DNA from: Halospina sp040196175
GTDB lineage: Bacteria; Pseudomonadota; Gammaproteobacteria; Pseudomonadales; Oleiphilaceae
NCBI RefSeq assembly: GCF_040196175.1
Contig: NZ_JBEFNF010000001.1
Span: forward strand, 1,178,001-1,242,000
Length of the DNA: 64,000 nucleotides
Direction of reading: 5' to 3'
Shown here: positions 16,549 to 25,829 of the stretch, in pieces
Layout: each line of letters starts with the position of its first letter
Numbering within the stretch: the stretch's first letter is position 1
The notes under the pieces: generated by a model
Told to the model about the DNA's origin: nothing
What the model saw: only the letters and a program-made list of their open reading frames with translations
Database searches by the model: none
Program-made: the position numbers and the translations under genes

Positions 16549-17475
16549 TCAGTCAACACTATCCGCCCGCAGGTTACGGGTGTGTTCTGCCAGCCAGGCA
16601 CGGATATCATCCTGGACCGCAGTGCCCGGGTTACCCTGACCGGTAGCGGCGCTTCTACTGTCATTCCTCGGGCTCAGAGTATGGCGGACCTGACCACCAA
16701 GACTCCTCGCAAAACTCTGTATGGTGTCAGTGTCGTCCTCAACACCCACCACGAGCCCCGGACAACGAATCACCCGCAGCCCCTCGTGGGTAGGATGCCC
16801 CTTGCCCTTGCGATAGCGTTTCTGACTTCGGTAAAGGTCCCGGAACAGAGCACTGGGCTCATCCTCCGGCCCCCAGCCATGGAGCCCGCCGAGAAAACGC
16901 TGCCGGCGCCGCAATCCGAGCTTTTCGCCCAGGGTGGCCCGGGATTCGGTCCAGTGGGACCCGGCTCGCCCCGGATCAACAAATACAGCTGCAGGCACAA
17001 GGCGCAGAAAGCGCTGATGGTTGATCATGGCGTAAGCCAGAAGGCGGGCCCCCACCCCCTGGCCGAGCCAGGCTGGTGGCACACCACTCTGTTCTTCCAC
17101 AAAACGCTGCACCGGCAGCAGGTCCTCTTCCGCCAGAAGACCAATGTGTCCCTGGGACCAGTCACGATTGCGGGGCGACATGCCATGACCCCGCATCTCT
17201 GGAAGCCAGACGTCAAAGCCATAACGGGCAAGCAGCGCAGCCAGCCCCTCCCCTCCGGGCGAGAGCCACTGACGCTTATTCTGGAATTCCCGGTGAATGA
17301 GCACCACTGGCACGCGCGCACCTTGCCATGCCGGATCCCGGACCCGGGTCACCGCGATGCGAACGCTCGGATCCGGGCTCACGCCAGGGTTCAGCAGGTA
17401 GACATCCTCATAGAGGTCAGCGGCCATTTCAGTGGCCGACAGGGTCACCGGAAACAACCGGCTGCTGCTCTGCAT
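16549..17475 (-). CDS. Alpha/beta-hydrolase fold protein lacking the usual nucleophile
   Basis: The 308-residue protein has the alpha/beta-hydrolase layout: VPVVLIHREF strand and oxyanion region, GFDVWLPEMRGHGMS, then the strand-turn-helix where the nucleophile should be. At that elbow the sequence is WLGQGVGARL, so Gln139 replaces the expected Ser in G-x-S-x-G. A later VVGVEDDTDT could hold the acid, but no convincing catalytic histidine follows. It may be non-catalytic, or use a different chemistry. ATG at 17475 has GGAGAAAG upstream. It lies between ppsA and rraA on the same strand. Confidence 0.75.
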   Translation of the reverse strand: MQSSSRLFPVTLSATEMAADLYEDVYLLNPGVSPDPSVRIAVTRVRDPAWQGARVPVVLIHREFQNKRQWLSPGGEGLAALLARYGFDVWLPEMRGHGMSPRNRDWSQGHIGLLAEEDLLPVQRFVEEQSGVPPAWLGQGVGARLLAYAMINHQRFLRLVPAAVFVDPGRAGSHWTESRATLGEKLGLRRRQRFLGGLHGWGPEDEPSALFRDLYRSQKRYRKGKGHPTHEGLRVIRCPGLVVGVEDDTDTIQSFARSLGGQVRHTLSPRNDSRSAATGQGNPGTAVQDDIRAWLAEHTRNLRADSVD

Positions 17476-17516
17476 ACCCGCCTTTCTCCGTGTTATCCGG
17501 GATTACACCAGACTGG

Positions 17517-19892
17517 TCAGGACTGTTGCCCTTCCGCCAGGAAGAACCAGGTGTCCAGCACTGAATCCGGGTTCAGCGAGACACTGTCGATGCCCTGGTC
17601 CATGAGCCATTTGGCCAGATCGGGATGATCCGAGGGACCCTGGCCACATATGCCAACATATTTGTTGGCTCTGCGGCAGGCGCCGATCGCATTCTCCAAC
17701 AACGACTTGACCGCTTCATTGCGCTCATCAAACAGGTGCGCCACGATTCCCGAGTCCCGATCAAGCCCCAGTGTAAGCTGCGTGAGATCATTGGAACCGA
17801 TGGAAAAGCCGTCAAAATGTTCCAGAAACTCGTCCGCTTGAAGCGCATTGGCCGGCAACTCGCACATCATGATCACGCGCAGATCCTCACGACCTCGCTC
17901 CAGACCATTCTCAGCCAGCAACTCCACGACCTGACGACCCTCGCCGGGGGTACGCACGAACGGCACCATGACCTCAACGTTATTGAGGCCCATTTCATCG
18001 CGAACACGGGTCAGAGCGCGGCACTCAAGTTCAAAGCAGTCCCGGAAGGAGTCCGAGATATAACGGGAAGCACCCCGGAAACCCAGCATTGGGTTTTCCT
18101 CATCCGGCTCATACAGGGTGCCACCAATAAGGTTGGCGTATTCATTGGACTTGAAGTCCGAAAGACGAACAATGACGGGCTTCGGATAGAAGGCAGCCGC
18201 GAGCGTTGAAATCCCCTCAACCAGTTTGTCGATGTAGAAGTCCACCGGGGAATCGTAACCGGCGATCCGTTTCTCAACCGTCTGTTTGATATCGCCGGGC
18301 AGTGATTCAAAATTCAGAAGCGCTTTAGGGTGAACTCCGATCATGCGGTTGATGATGAATTCCAGCCGGGCAAGTCCGACACCTTCGTTGGGCATGGCCT
18401 GGAAATCAAAGGCTCTGTCTGGGTTGCCGACGTTCATCATGATGCGGAACGGCAGCTTCGGCATGGACTCGACGGAGTTCTCGCGCAGTTCGAAATCAAG
18501 CCGTCCGTCATAGACCAGACCGGTATCCCCTTCGGCGCAGGAGACTGTCAGCTCCTGCCCTTCCTGGATGAGTTCAGAGGCATTGCCGCAGCCCACAACC
18601 GCAGGAATTCCCAGCTCCCTGGCAATGATGGCTGCGTGACAGGTGCGTCCGCCGCGGTCGGTGATGATTGCTGCAGAGCGTTTCATGACCGGCTCCCAGT
18701 CAGGGTCGGTCATATCGGTCACCAGCACATCCCCTTCTTGGACACGATCCATTTCGTTGATACTGGTGACGATCCGGGCCGGACCGGCGCCAATGCGGTG
18801 ACCGATACTCCGCCCCTCGACCATGACCGACCCTTTCTCCTTGAGCAGGTAGCGCTCCATGGTATGCAGCCCCTTACGGCTGCGGACCGTCTCCGGGCGC
18901 GCCTGAACGATGAACAATTGCCCCGTATCACCATCCTTGGCCCACTCAATATCCATGGGCCGGCCATAATGCTTCTCGATAGTCAGCGCCTGGCGAGTGA
19001 GCTCGGTGACGTCCGCATCCGATAGGCAGAACCGATTGCGGTCGTCAGCGTCCACTTTAACCGTCTCAACCGATTTGCCCATTTCACCGTCACCGGCATA
19101 GACCATTTTAATGGCCTTGCTGCCGAGATTACGTCTCAGGACCGCGGGGCGGCCAGCCTCAAACGTGGGTTTGTGTACGTAGAATTCGTCCGGGTTTACA
19201 GCACCCTGAACCACAGTCTCACCCAGGCCATAGGACGCGGTAACAAACACGACGTCCTGAAATCCGGACTCGGTATCCAGCGTGAACATAACGCCGCTGC
19301 TACCGGTCTCACTGCGCACCATTCGCTGGATACCGGCAGAGAGTGCCACTCTATTGTGATCAAAACCATGATGCACCCGGTAGGAAATCGCTCGGTCGTT
19401 GAACAGCGACGCAAAGACCTCTTTGATGGCGAGCTTGACATTGTCCAGCCCAACAATGTTCAGGAAGGTCTCCTGCTGACCCGCGAAAGAGGCATCAGGA
19501 AGGTCTTCTGCTGTCGCGGAGGAGCGCACCGCCACCGTCATCATCTGCTCATTGTCGCCCTGCATGGCAGCAAAACGTTTCGCGATCACCTCCTCCAGCG
19601 CTGCCGGAAAGGGGGTATCGATGACCCACTGGCGGATCTTGGCTCCAACCCGGGCCAGTTCGTTCACATCATTGATGTCCAGACTGTCCAGAGTCTCATC
19701 AATGCACTGGCGCAGCCCGTCTTTCTCCAGAAACTCGCGGTAGGCCTTAGCTGTGGTGGCGAACCCACCGGGCACTGTCACCCCGGCATTGGCGAGATTG
19801 CTGATCATCTCCCCGAGGGAAGCGTTCTTACCTCCCACACGCTCGACATCGTCCATGCCGAGTTCCTCGAAACCGATGATGAAATCGTCCAA
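17517..19892 (-). CDS. ppsA: Phosphoenolpyruvate synthase
   Basis: Makes phosphoenolpyruvate from pyruvate and ATP for gluconeogenesis. The protein starts DDFIIGFEELGMDDVERVGGKNASLGEM, has the phosphohistidine swivel GGRTCHAAIIARELGIPAVVG, and ends with the PEP-binding region and ICGQGPSDHPDLA. I prefer TTG at 19892 because GGGAG lies seven bases upstream; a TTG two codons earlier is only one base from that site. No ATG is available at the N terminus. It is divergent from its regulator gene across about 160 bases, as in E. coli and Pseudomonas. With aceA it points to growth on acetate or fatty acids. Confidence 0.96.
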   Translation of the reverse strand: MDDFIIGFEELGMDDVERVGGKNASLGEMISNLANAGVTVPGGFATTAKAYREFLEKDGLRQCIDETLDSLDINDVNELARVGAKIRQWVIDTPFPAALEEVIAKRFAAMQGDNEQMMTVAVRSSATAEDLPDASFAGQQETFLNIVGLDNVKLAIKEVFASLFNDRAISYRVHHGFDHNRVALSAGIQRMVRSETGSSGVMFTLDTESGFQDVVFVTASYGLGETVVQGAVNPDEFYVHKPTFEAGRPAVLRRNLGSKAIKMVYAGDGEMGKSVETVKVDADDRNRFCLSDADVTELTRQALTIEKHYGRPMDIEWAKDGDTGQLFIVQARPETVRSRKGLHTMERYLLKEKGSVMVEGRSIGHRIGAGPARIVTSINEMDRVQEGDVLVTDMTDPDWEPVMKRSAAIITDRGGRTCHAAIIARELGIPAVVGCGNASELIQEGQELTVSCAEGDTGLVYDGRLDFELRENSVESMPKLPFRIMMNVGNPDRAFDFQAMPNEGVGLARLEFIINRMIGVHPKALLNFESLPGDIKQTVEKRIAGYDSPVDFYIDKLVEGISTLAAAFYPKPVIVRLSDFKSNEYANLIGGTLYEPDEENPMLGFRGASRYISDSFRDCFELECRALTRVRDEMGLNNVEVMVPFVRTPGEGRQVVELLAENGLERGREDLRVIMMCELPANALQADEFLEHFDGFSIGSNDLTQLTLGLDRDSGIVAHLFDERNEAVKSLLENAIGACRRANKYVGICGQGPSDHPDLAKWLMDQGIDSVSLNPDSVLDTWFFLAEGQQS

Positions 19893-20000
19893 AGCCAATC
19901 TCCCTCGTTATTGCCTGTCACCCGCGGCGCTACACGCCCTGCAGAGCCCGCTTATCATACTGGAACCGGCGGGGTCATCTCCACCATTATGCGAGGCGGG

Positions 20001-20029
20001 TTCACAACATCTGTGCATCGCCCTAGCAT
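20001..20029 (+). promoter_or_regulatory. Predicted promoter in the ppsA / ppsR divergent region
   Basis: On the plus strand TTCACA (20001-20006) and TAGCAT (20024-20029) are spaced by 17 bases, which would start a short leader for the regulator gene. On the minus strand TATGAT (19954-19959) is a good -10 for ppsA, with only a weak -35. I see no clear operator palindrome in the 160 bases. Confidence 0.4.
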
Positions 20030-20060
20030 ACCGCTAAAGTCTGAACCGAGTCTCACCGCC

Positions 20061-20879
20061 ATGAAACGCACCGCTTTCTTCATCTCCGACGGCACAGGCA
20101 TTACTGCCGAGGCGCTCGGCAACAGCCTTCTTGCCCAGTTCGATAACATTCAGTTCGAAAAAATCACCCTTCCCTACATCGACTCCGTTCAGAAGGCGCT
20201 GGAAGCAGTAGCGCAGATCAACAAGGCAGGGCAACTTGACGGCGCACGGCCGTTGACTTTCGACACCATTGTCGACAGCAAAATCCGAGGCGAGCTTTCG
20301 CGGGCAGAAGCGTTCATGGTGGACATCTTTGGCACTTTCCTGTCGCCACTGGAAAACGAGCTTCACGCCAGCTCCTCCTATACTGTGGGCAAATCCCACG
20401 CTATCTCCAGCGACGGGGGCTACGAGGAACGGATCAAGGCCGTCAACTACGCACTTGAAAATGATGACGGCGCCCGCACCCGCTACTACGACGATGCTGA
20501 TCTGGTCCTGGTTGGGCCATCGCGTAGCGGCAAGACGCCAACGTGCTTGTACCTGGCTCTGCAGTACGGGATCAAGGCAGCAAACTACCCCCTGACCGAA
20601 GAGGACATGGAAGAGCAGCGGATTCCCTCAACCCTGCAACCTCACCGGCAGAAGCTATTCGGGCTAACCATTGATCCCAACCGCCTCTCTGCGATCCGCA
20701 ATGAACGTCGCCCAAACTCCAGCTACGCCTCCATGCGCCAGTGTGCACTTGAGGTCAACGAAGCTGAGAGCATGTATCGGCGCGAGCGGATTCCGAACCT
20801 GAATACCACCGACTACTCGGTGGAGGAGATTTCCACCCGCATCCTTGTCCAGACCGGGATCGAGCGCCGCGCACGCTGA
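20061..20879 (+). CDS. ppsR: PEP synthase regulatory protein (kinase/pyrophosphorylase)
   Basis: Bifunctional DUF299 enzyme that inactivates PEP synthase by ADP-dependent threonine phosphorylation and reactivates it by phosphate-dependent removal. The 272-residue product begins MKRTAFFISDGTGITAEALG and has the P-loop GPSRSGKTPT at about 152-161. ATG at 20061 is the only start that keeps the conserved N terminus; the frame is open far upstream on the strand opposite ppsA, which is an artefact. It ends one base before the convergent M16 peptidase gene. Confidence 0.95.
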   Translation: MKRTAFFISDGTGITAEALGNSLLAQFDNIQFEKITLPYIDSVQKALEAVAQINKAGQLDGARPLTFDTIVDSKIRGELSRAEAFMVDIFGTFLSPLENELHASSSYTVGKSHAISSDGGYEERIKAVNYALENDDGARTRYYDDADLVLVGPSRSGKTPTCLYLALQYGIKAANYPLTEEDMEEQRIPSTLQPHRQKLFGLTIDPNRLSAIRNERRPNSSYASMRQCALEVNEAESMYRRERIPNLNTTDYSVEEISTRILVQTGIERRAR

Positions 20880-23804
20880 TCAGATCTCGAACACTCTCAT
20901 ACCAAGGTCCGTCACACGCTCACGGTTACCATGCCCGGTAACCACAGCGGTACTGGCACGCTCAGGCGTGAGCCAACGCTCCGCAGCCCGCTGCATTGAT
21001 GCCAGATCCACTGCAAGCACGCGCTCGCGGAAACGTTGCTGTTGTTCGGGGGTGCGTCCGAAAAGTTGGCTCTGATACGCAAAACGCGCCTCGCCCGCGG
21101 GCGAACGCGGACTATCCAGCTGGGAAATAACTCCCAGTATGGCCTCTTCCACGGAGGCGGGTGCCTGCCCTCCTCCGTGAAGCCAGTGCAACGATCGGTC
21201 GAAGTCCGCCAGTGTTTCCTCAAGCCGCGGATCACGGTAGGAGAAGAAGCGGAAAACCCCATTGGCACTGTCCTGCCCTGCGCCACTGCCATAGGCGCCC
21301 CCCTGCTCGCGGATGCTGCGATGCAGGTGCTCATTGCGCAGAAGTACACCCAGCACACTCAGCGGCGCGGCATCAGGGTGTTCCACCGGCACGGTCGGAA
21401 AAGCCCGCGCACAGAAGTTAACCTGAGTAGCCGTGAGCCAGCCCTCATTGACCTGCTCATTGACCGGATCCAGCCCAAAACCGCCTTCTGCTCTGGCGCT
21501 ATCCATGGTCCAGCGCGCGCTGACGGCTTTTTCCGCCCCCTCCAGACCGGCACTCTCGCCGATCAAAAGGAAGTCCGGCCCACCGGAGTGGATCTGTTCA
21601 TGGAGCTCCGACAGTTTCTGGCAGAACCGATCAAGCTCGCCATCCTCATCAAGACGGTCATCCAGTGCCACCAGCTGCCGGATACCCTCGAGGCCGCCAA
21701 GCTCATAAGTGAGGCGCGCGCCCGGGCTGGCACCCTGTGAGGCAGCGCCCATGGCCAGCGCGTGACCACTGCCAGTAATCGAGTGCTCACGCCGGGCACG
21801 CATCTGGGCTACCAGCTCCCGCACCCGTGCCTTCTCATCAAACCGTGCGGCAGTGGCTACATCGTGTAGAAGTGCCGCCAGATGATCGCTGTTCGCGGCC
21901 AGAGCCTTGCCACCCAGAGTAAAGTAGCCACGCACAGATTGGACATCGTCCACCTCACCCTTGATCGTGGCTGCCCCGCTGATGCCGCCACTGCTCGCCG
22001 AAATACGGTCCTGCATCCGCAGGTAGTCATCAGAGCCCGCACCCACCTCGCTCAGCATGCTCGAATAGATGGGCAGAAGCTGGCGGTGCTCAGGTGCCAG
22101 ATCCGGAAGCGGCACAACCAGCTGCTGGTAGACCAGTCCGTTGGTGCCCATGTGATAGCGGGTGATGCGCCCGGATCCGTCCACCTCGCCTTCCGGGACC
22201 CGGATTGAGGCTGGCACATCCTCAATGCCCACTCTCGGCAGCATGCTGTCGTCCGCTTCCTCATTCTGACGCGCTTCCAGGGCCTGCGCCTGTTCAACAA
22301 GCGTGCGTTGCTCGTCATCGGTAAGGCTTTCTCTGCGCTGCTCAAGTGCTTCACGGACAGCATGATCGCGACGTTCGTTCAAGCTTGTATCTGGCGCCAG
22401 AGCCAACCGCACCCGGTGCGGATTATCCAGCAACAGACGACGGATCAGCCCGGGCACATAGTCGGGATCACGAATACGCTCCCGCAGCCTTTCCAGCACC
22501 GGTTCCAGATCCAACAACTCCACCGGGTCGCCGCCATGCACCATGGGCGATAGTGCCTGCATAATCAGCTGCAGGCCGTACGGAAAGCCATCTCCGGAAA
22601 TCTCGCGCTGTTGCAGCTCCAACTGATGCACGATGGCTTCCAGCTTTTCATGAGCAACGCCTTCCCGTGCCACGCGCTCGACTGTCTCCAGGATCAGCGC
22701 CTCAACCTCTCCAGCCCGACCCGGTTCGGTCCCCTCAATACCGCAGACAAAGGTCATTTCCCGGTTGGAATCCTCCAGCCCGCACAGCGGCGAGGGAGCC
22801 TGGCCCAGATCGGTCGTCTCAAGCGCCTGAAGCAGCGGGGATGCGCTGTTCTCAAGCAGCACTGCCGCCAGCAGTTCAGCCTCGAGATTCTGCTCCAGAT
22901 CAAAGCTTTCACCGAGCAGCCAACCCATAACCACGTGGGTGCGGTTTTCAGTGCCTTCACCGGGATCCACACCGTAATGCTCCTGAACCCTTACCGGCGC
23001 GTAGTAGCGCTTCTCATTGCGCACACGCAGATCAATCTCTGCCGCCGAGAATCGGTTCAATGCCAGCGATTCGAAACGCTGCTGGTGCTCGTGCGCGGGA
23101 ATATCACCGAAGGTGGCAAAAATGGCGTTGCTGGGGTGGTAATGGCGCCGGTAGAACTCAACCAGCTGCTCATAGGTCAGGTCGACGATGTGGTCCGGCT
23201 CACCACCACTGTTATAGTGATAGGTGGTAGTCGGGAAAAGATGCTTGGACAACGTCTGCCAAAGCTGGGATACGGGAGAACTCATAGCTCCCTTCATCTC
23301 ATTATAGACCACGCCCCGGTGCACCAGAGGGGTGCTCGGGTCATCCGGCGTTTCAAACTCAAGCCGATGCCCTTCCTGTGCAAAGTCGAGAGGATCCAGA
23401 TTTGAAAAGAAGACGGAGTCCAAGTAGACCGACAACAGGTTATCAAAATCTTTCCGGTTACGGCTGGCGAAGGGATATGCGGTCCAGTCACTGCTGGTCA
23501 GGGCGTTCATGAAGGTATTCAGCGAACGCTGAATCATCATGAAGAACGGATCACGCGTGGGGTAGTTTTCGCTACCACACAGTGCCGTGTGCTCCAGAAT
23601 ATGCGCAACGCCTGTGGAGTCCATGGGAAAAGTTCGAAGCGCCACCAGGAAAACATTCTCGTCGTTATCCGAAGCAAGATGCAGATGACATGCTCCGGTG
23701 GCCCGATGACGATACTCCTCCACCTCAAGGTGAAGTGTCTCGATCCGGTGATTGCGTACCCACTCGAAAGCCGGGTGAACCTGCGGTTCCGCCTGATCCA
23801 GCAT
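20880..23804 (-). CDS. M16 family metallopeptidase, presequence protease-like
   Basis: Zinc peptidase of about 974 residues in the M16C group, which includes mitochondrial and plastid PreP and yeast Cym1. The inverted zinc motif HILEH is at residues 68-72, in VAHILEHTALCGSENYPTRDP, with the further acidic ligand expected about 80 residues on. Four domains joined by a central helical hairpin are expected, which explains the length. PreP enzymes degrade short peptides inside a closed chamber; here the likely substrates are cytosolic peptides, as no signal peptide is visible. ATG at 23804. A -10-like TATAAA lies on the minus strand about 100 bases upstream. Confidence 0.9.
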   Translation of the reverse strand: MLDQAEPQVHPAFEWVRNHRIETLHLEVEEYRHRATGACHLHLASDNDENVFLVALRTFPMDSTGVAHILEHTALCGSENYPTRDPFFMMIQRSLNTFMNALTSSDWTAYPFASRNRKDFDNLLSVYLDSVFFSNLDPLDFAQEGHRLEFETPDDPSTPLVHRGVVYNEMKGAMSSPVSQLWQTLSKHLFPTTTYHYNSGGEPDHIVDLTYEQLVEFYRRHYHPSNAIFATFGDIPAHEHQQRFESLALNRFSAAEIDLRVRNEKRYYAPVRVQEHYGVDPGEGTENRTHVVMGWLLGESFDLEQNLEAELLAAVLLENSASPLLQALETTDLGQAPSPLCGLEDSNREMTFVCGIEGTEPGRAGEVEALILETVERVAREGVAHEKLEAIVHQLELQQREISGDGFPYGLQLIMQALSPMVHGGDPVELLDLEPVLERLRERIRDPDYVPGLIRRLLLDNPHRVRLALAPDTSLNERRDHAVREALEQRRESLTDDEQRTLVEQAQALEARQNEEADDSMLPRVGIEDVPASIRVPEGEVDGSGRITRYHMGTNGLVYQQLVVPLPDLAPEHRQLLPIYSSMLSEVGAGSDDYLRMQDRISASSGGISGAATIKGEVDDVQSVRGYFTLGGKALAANSDHLAALLHDVATAARFDEKARVRELVAQMRARREHSITGSGHALAMGAASQGASPGARLTYELGGLEGIRQLVALDDRLDEDGELDRFCQKLSELHEQIHSGGPDFLLIGESAGLEGAEKAVSARWTMDSARAEGGFGLDPVNEQVNEGWLTATQVNFCARAFPTVPVEHPDAAPLSVLGVLLRNEHLHRSIREQGGAYGSGAGQDSANGVFRFFSYRDPRLEETLADFDRSLHWLHGGGQAPASVEEAILGVISQLDSPRSPAGEARFAYQSQLFGRTPEQQQRFRERVLAVDLASMQRAAERWLTPERASTAVVTGHGNRERVTDLGMRVFEI

Positions 23805-23946
23805 GCCCTCATCCTGTCTGTTAAATGTGTGGCCATTCTAGCGGTTGCAGCCCTGTGTTCCCACAGCCCGAGCCAGCTCACTCTGGCAACCACGCACATC
23901 TTGTTTATAGTAAGGGGACACTGGACAGCTATAGAATGGACTATCC

Positions 23947-24411
23947 TTGACCAGCCAAAACCAGCACACCGACACTTCCGGGTCCCGTCCCCGGGTTGAA
24001 GCCTACTGGGTTGAGCGCAAGCGCTATCTTGAGGAGATTCGAAGCATACCGGAGCTGCGACGACGTTACGTCAACGCCCTGATGGTCTACCTGCTCCGCC
24101 GTATCCTGTGGTCCTTCGGGTTCTTCCCGATATTTCTTGGGTTCTGGATCCCGCTGGTGTTTGCCCGGTTCAACCCCGTCGCACTGGTGGACAATGCGCT
24201 GCCCCATCTTGAGCGTTTTGTGGATGCAACCGCCGAGGTTCAGGCCACCACTCTGGAAACACTGGTACTTTCCTGGGTTTCTGTAGGCCTGCTTTTCGCG
24301 GTTTTTGACCTTGTTCTCACCCCTTTTAAGTCACCCTATGAATACGAAGCAGACGTTCACATGCGCGCCTGGGAGGAACTGCAGCAGCACAGCCGCACGG
24401 GAAACCACTGA
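23947..24411 (+). CDS. Uncharacterised two-helix membrane protein
   Basis: I do not recognise this 154-residue protein. It has a charged N-terminal region (about 1-50, rich in Arg and Glu), a first membrane helix at about 52-75 (LWSFGFFPIFLGFWIPLVFA), an amphipathic loop of about 35 residues, a second helix at about 110-128 (LVLSWVSVGLLFAVFDLVL), and a short hydrophilic tail. The only start that includes the N-terminal region is TTG at 23947, without a good ribosome site. It is divergent from the M16 gene, with the MORN protein 125 bases downstream on the same strand. Confidence 0.55.
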   Translation: MTSQNQHTDTSGSRPRVEAYWVERKRYLEEIRSIPELRRRYVNALMVYLLRRILWSFGFFPIFLGFWIPLVFARFNPVALVDNALPHLERFVDATAEVQATTLETLVLSWVSVGLLFAVFDLVLTPFKSPYEYEADVHMRAWEELQQHSRTGNH

Positions 24412-24536
24412 AAAGTGCGTCACTTCACGCAGCCATCACGCGTTCTCAGATAATATGAGACCAGATTGACGGGTTAGCCTCCGCGCCGGCCTGTCACTAC
24501 AGACCCGGCGTACCGGAACGAACGGAGTGGCCTACA

Positions 24537-25781
24537 ATGATCGACTATAAACCACTGCTGTTTGCGAACTTTCTCGCAATCATGCTGCTGGTCACGGCCG
24601 GCTTTGCCACCATCCAGCGCTCTCCGGAACTGGTGGGTTCACGTATCCCGCCCGTTTCCCAGCCCAACACTGATGCCACTGAGAGCAACAGCGACAGCAA
24701 CGCTGAGCTCGCTACTGAAGCGATACCCCGGGTCATACCGACCGTTCGTATCCCCGAAACCGGCACAAGCGCACTGAGACAGGAGCCCCGGAGTTCGAAC
24801 ACGGAGCCGACCCGGGCCTCTGCCGAGGCCGCAGTGGAACAAAAACCGACACAGGCACAGCTGACGCTGCGATCCAATGTCTACAATGACCAGGTGCGGA
24901 TCAACGGCGAACCCAGGGGCTCGACAGCAATGGATCTGGAGCTGGAGCCGGGAACCTATACCGTAGAGATCAGTAAGCCCAAGCACAGCACGTGGCGGGA
25001 ACAGATCCATCTAGACGCCGGTGATTCCCCCACCCTGATGGCGCGTCTTGACCGCTATACCACTGTGCGTTACCGCAACGGCACCTGGAAACATGGTGTA
25101 AAAACCGGCGAAGGTACCTACCGGGACAGCGACGGCCTAACCTATGAGGGCGAGTTCCGTAGCGGCGAATTCCACGGCCAGGGGACGGCCCACTTTCCGG
25201 ACGGGCGTATCTACGAGGGCGAATGGAAAGACGGCACGATGCATGGAGAAGGCAAGCTGCAGCGGCCCAATGGGGATGTCTATGAAGGCCAATTCCAGGA
25301 TGGCGAATACCACGGGCGGGGCACCCTCACCGCGAGCAACGGCGACACCTTCACGGGTAACTGGGAAGATGGGGAACTCAACGGTCATGGTACCCTGACC
25401 ACCGCTGATGGACTCATGTACGTGGGTGATTTCCGTGACGGTGAGCTCCATGGTGAGGGGCGCCTGACCTACCCTGATGGCAGCTATTATCGTGGTGATT
25501 TCGCCAACAACCGGTTTCACGGTGACGGCGTCCGGACGTTCGCCAGTGGCCGCCAATACCAGGGAGAGTTCGTCGATGGCCGTTTCCACGGCAAGGGCGA
25601 GATCCGTCATCCCAGCGGAGCGCGCATTGAAAGCACTTTCCGGGACGGTGAGCCCTATGGCGAAGTCCGTATGACGACACCAGAAGGCGAAATCTTTACC
25701 GCACGGACCTCAGAGCCAGGGGTGTGCTATCGCGAGGGCAGCTACCGGGCAACCCAATGTCCATCAATGGAGGCGTGGTGA
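24537..25781 (+). CDS. PEGA and MORN-repeat membrane protein
   Basis: The 414-residue protein has an N-terminal membrane helix at about 8-26, a Ser/Thr/Asn-rich linker to about 103, a PEGA-like beta domain at about 105-171 (RINGEPRGST, LELEPGTYTVEISKP), and then nine or so MORN repeats of about 23 residues from about 175 to 395 (YEGEFRSGEFHGQGT pattern). The C-terminal tail has two cysteines that could pair. The lack of a cleavage site suggests a signal anchor with the repeats outside the cytoplasm. MORN and PEGA domains bind surfaces or lipids and cell-wall parts, but the role here is unknown. ATG at 24537 has GGAG eleven bases upstream. A response regulator gene follows 48 bases later. Confidence 0.8.
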   Translation: MIDYKPLLFANFLAIMLLVTAGFATIQRSPELVGSRIPPVSQPNTDATESNSDSNAELATEAIPRVIPTVRIPETGTSALRQEPRSSNTEPTRASAEAAVEQKPTQAQLTLRSNVYNDQVRINGEPRGSTAMDLELEPGTYTVEISKPKHSTWREQIHLDAGDSPTLMARLDRYTTVRYRNGTWKHGVKTGEGTYRDSDGLTYEGEFRSGEFHGQGTAHFPDGRIYEGEWKDGTMHGEGKLQRPNGDVYEGQFQDGEYHGRGTLTASNGDTFTGNWEDGELNGHGTLTTADGLMYVGDFRDGELHGEGRLTYPDGSYYRGDFANNRFHGDGVRTFASGRQYQGEFVDGRFHGKGEIRHPSGARIESTFRDGEPYGEVRMTTPEGEIFTARTSEPGVCYREGSYRATQCPSMEAW

Positions 25782-25829
25782 ATCATGGCAGCCGATCCGG
25801 CAACAACGCAGTACGCAAGAGGAGATCAG

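Noticed and set aside
16267..17628. A 453-codon plus-strand frame across rraA and the alpha/beta-fold gene
   Set aside because: Spans two convincing minus-strand genes and has no coherent domain.
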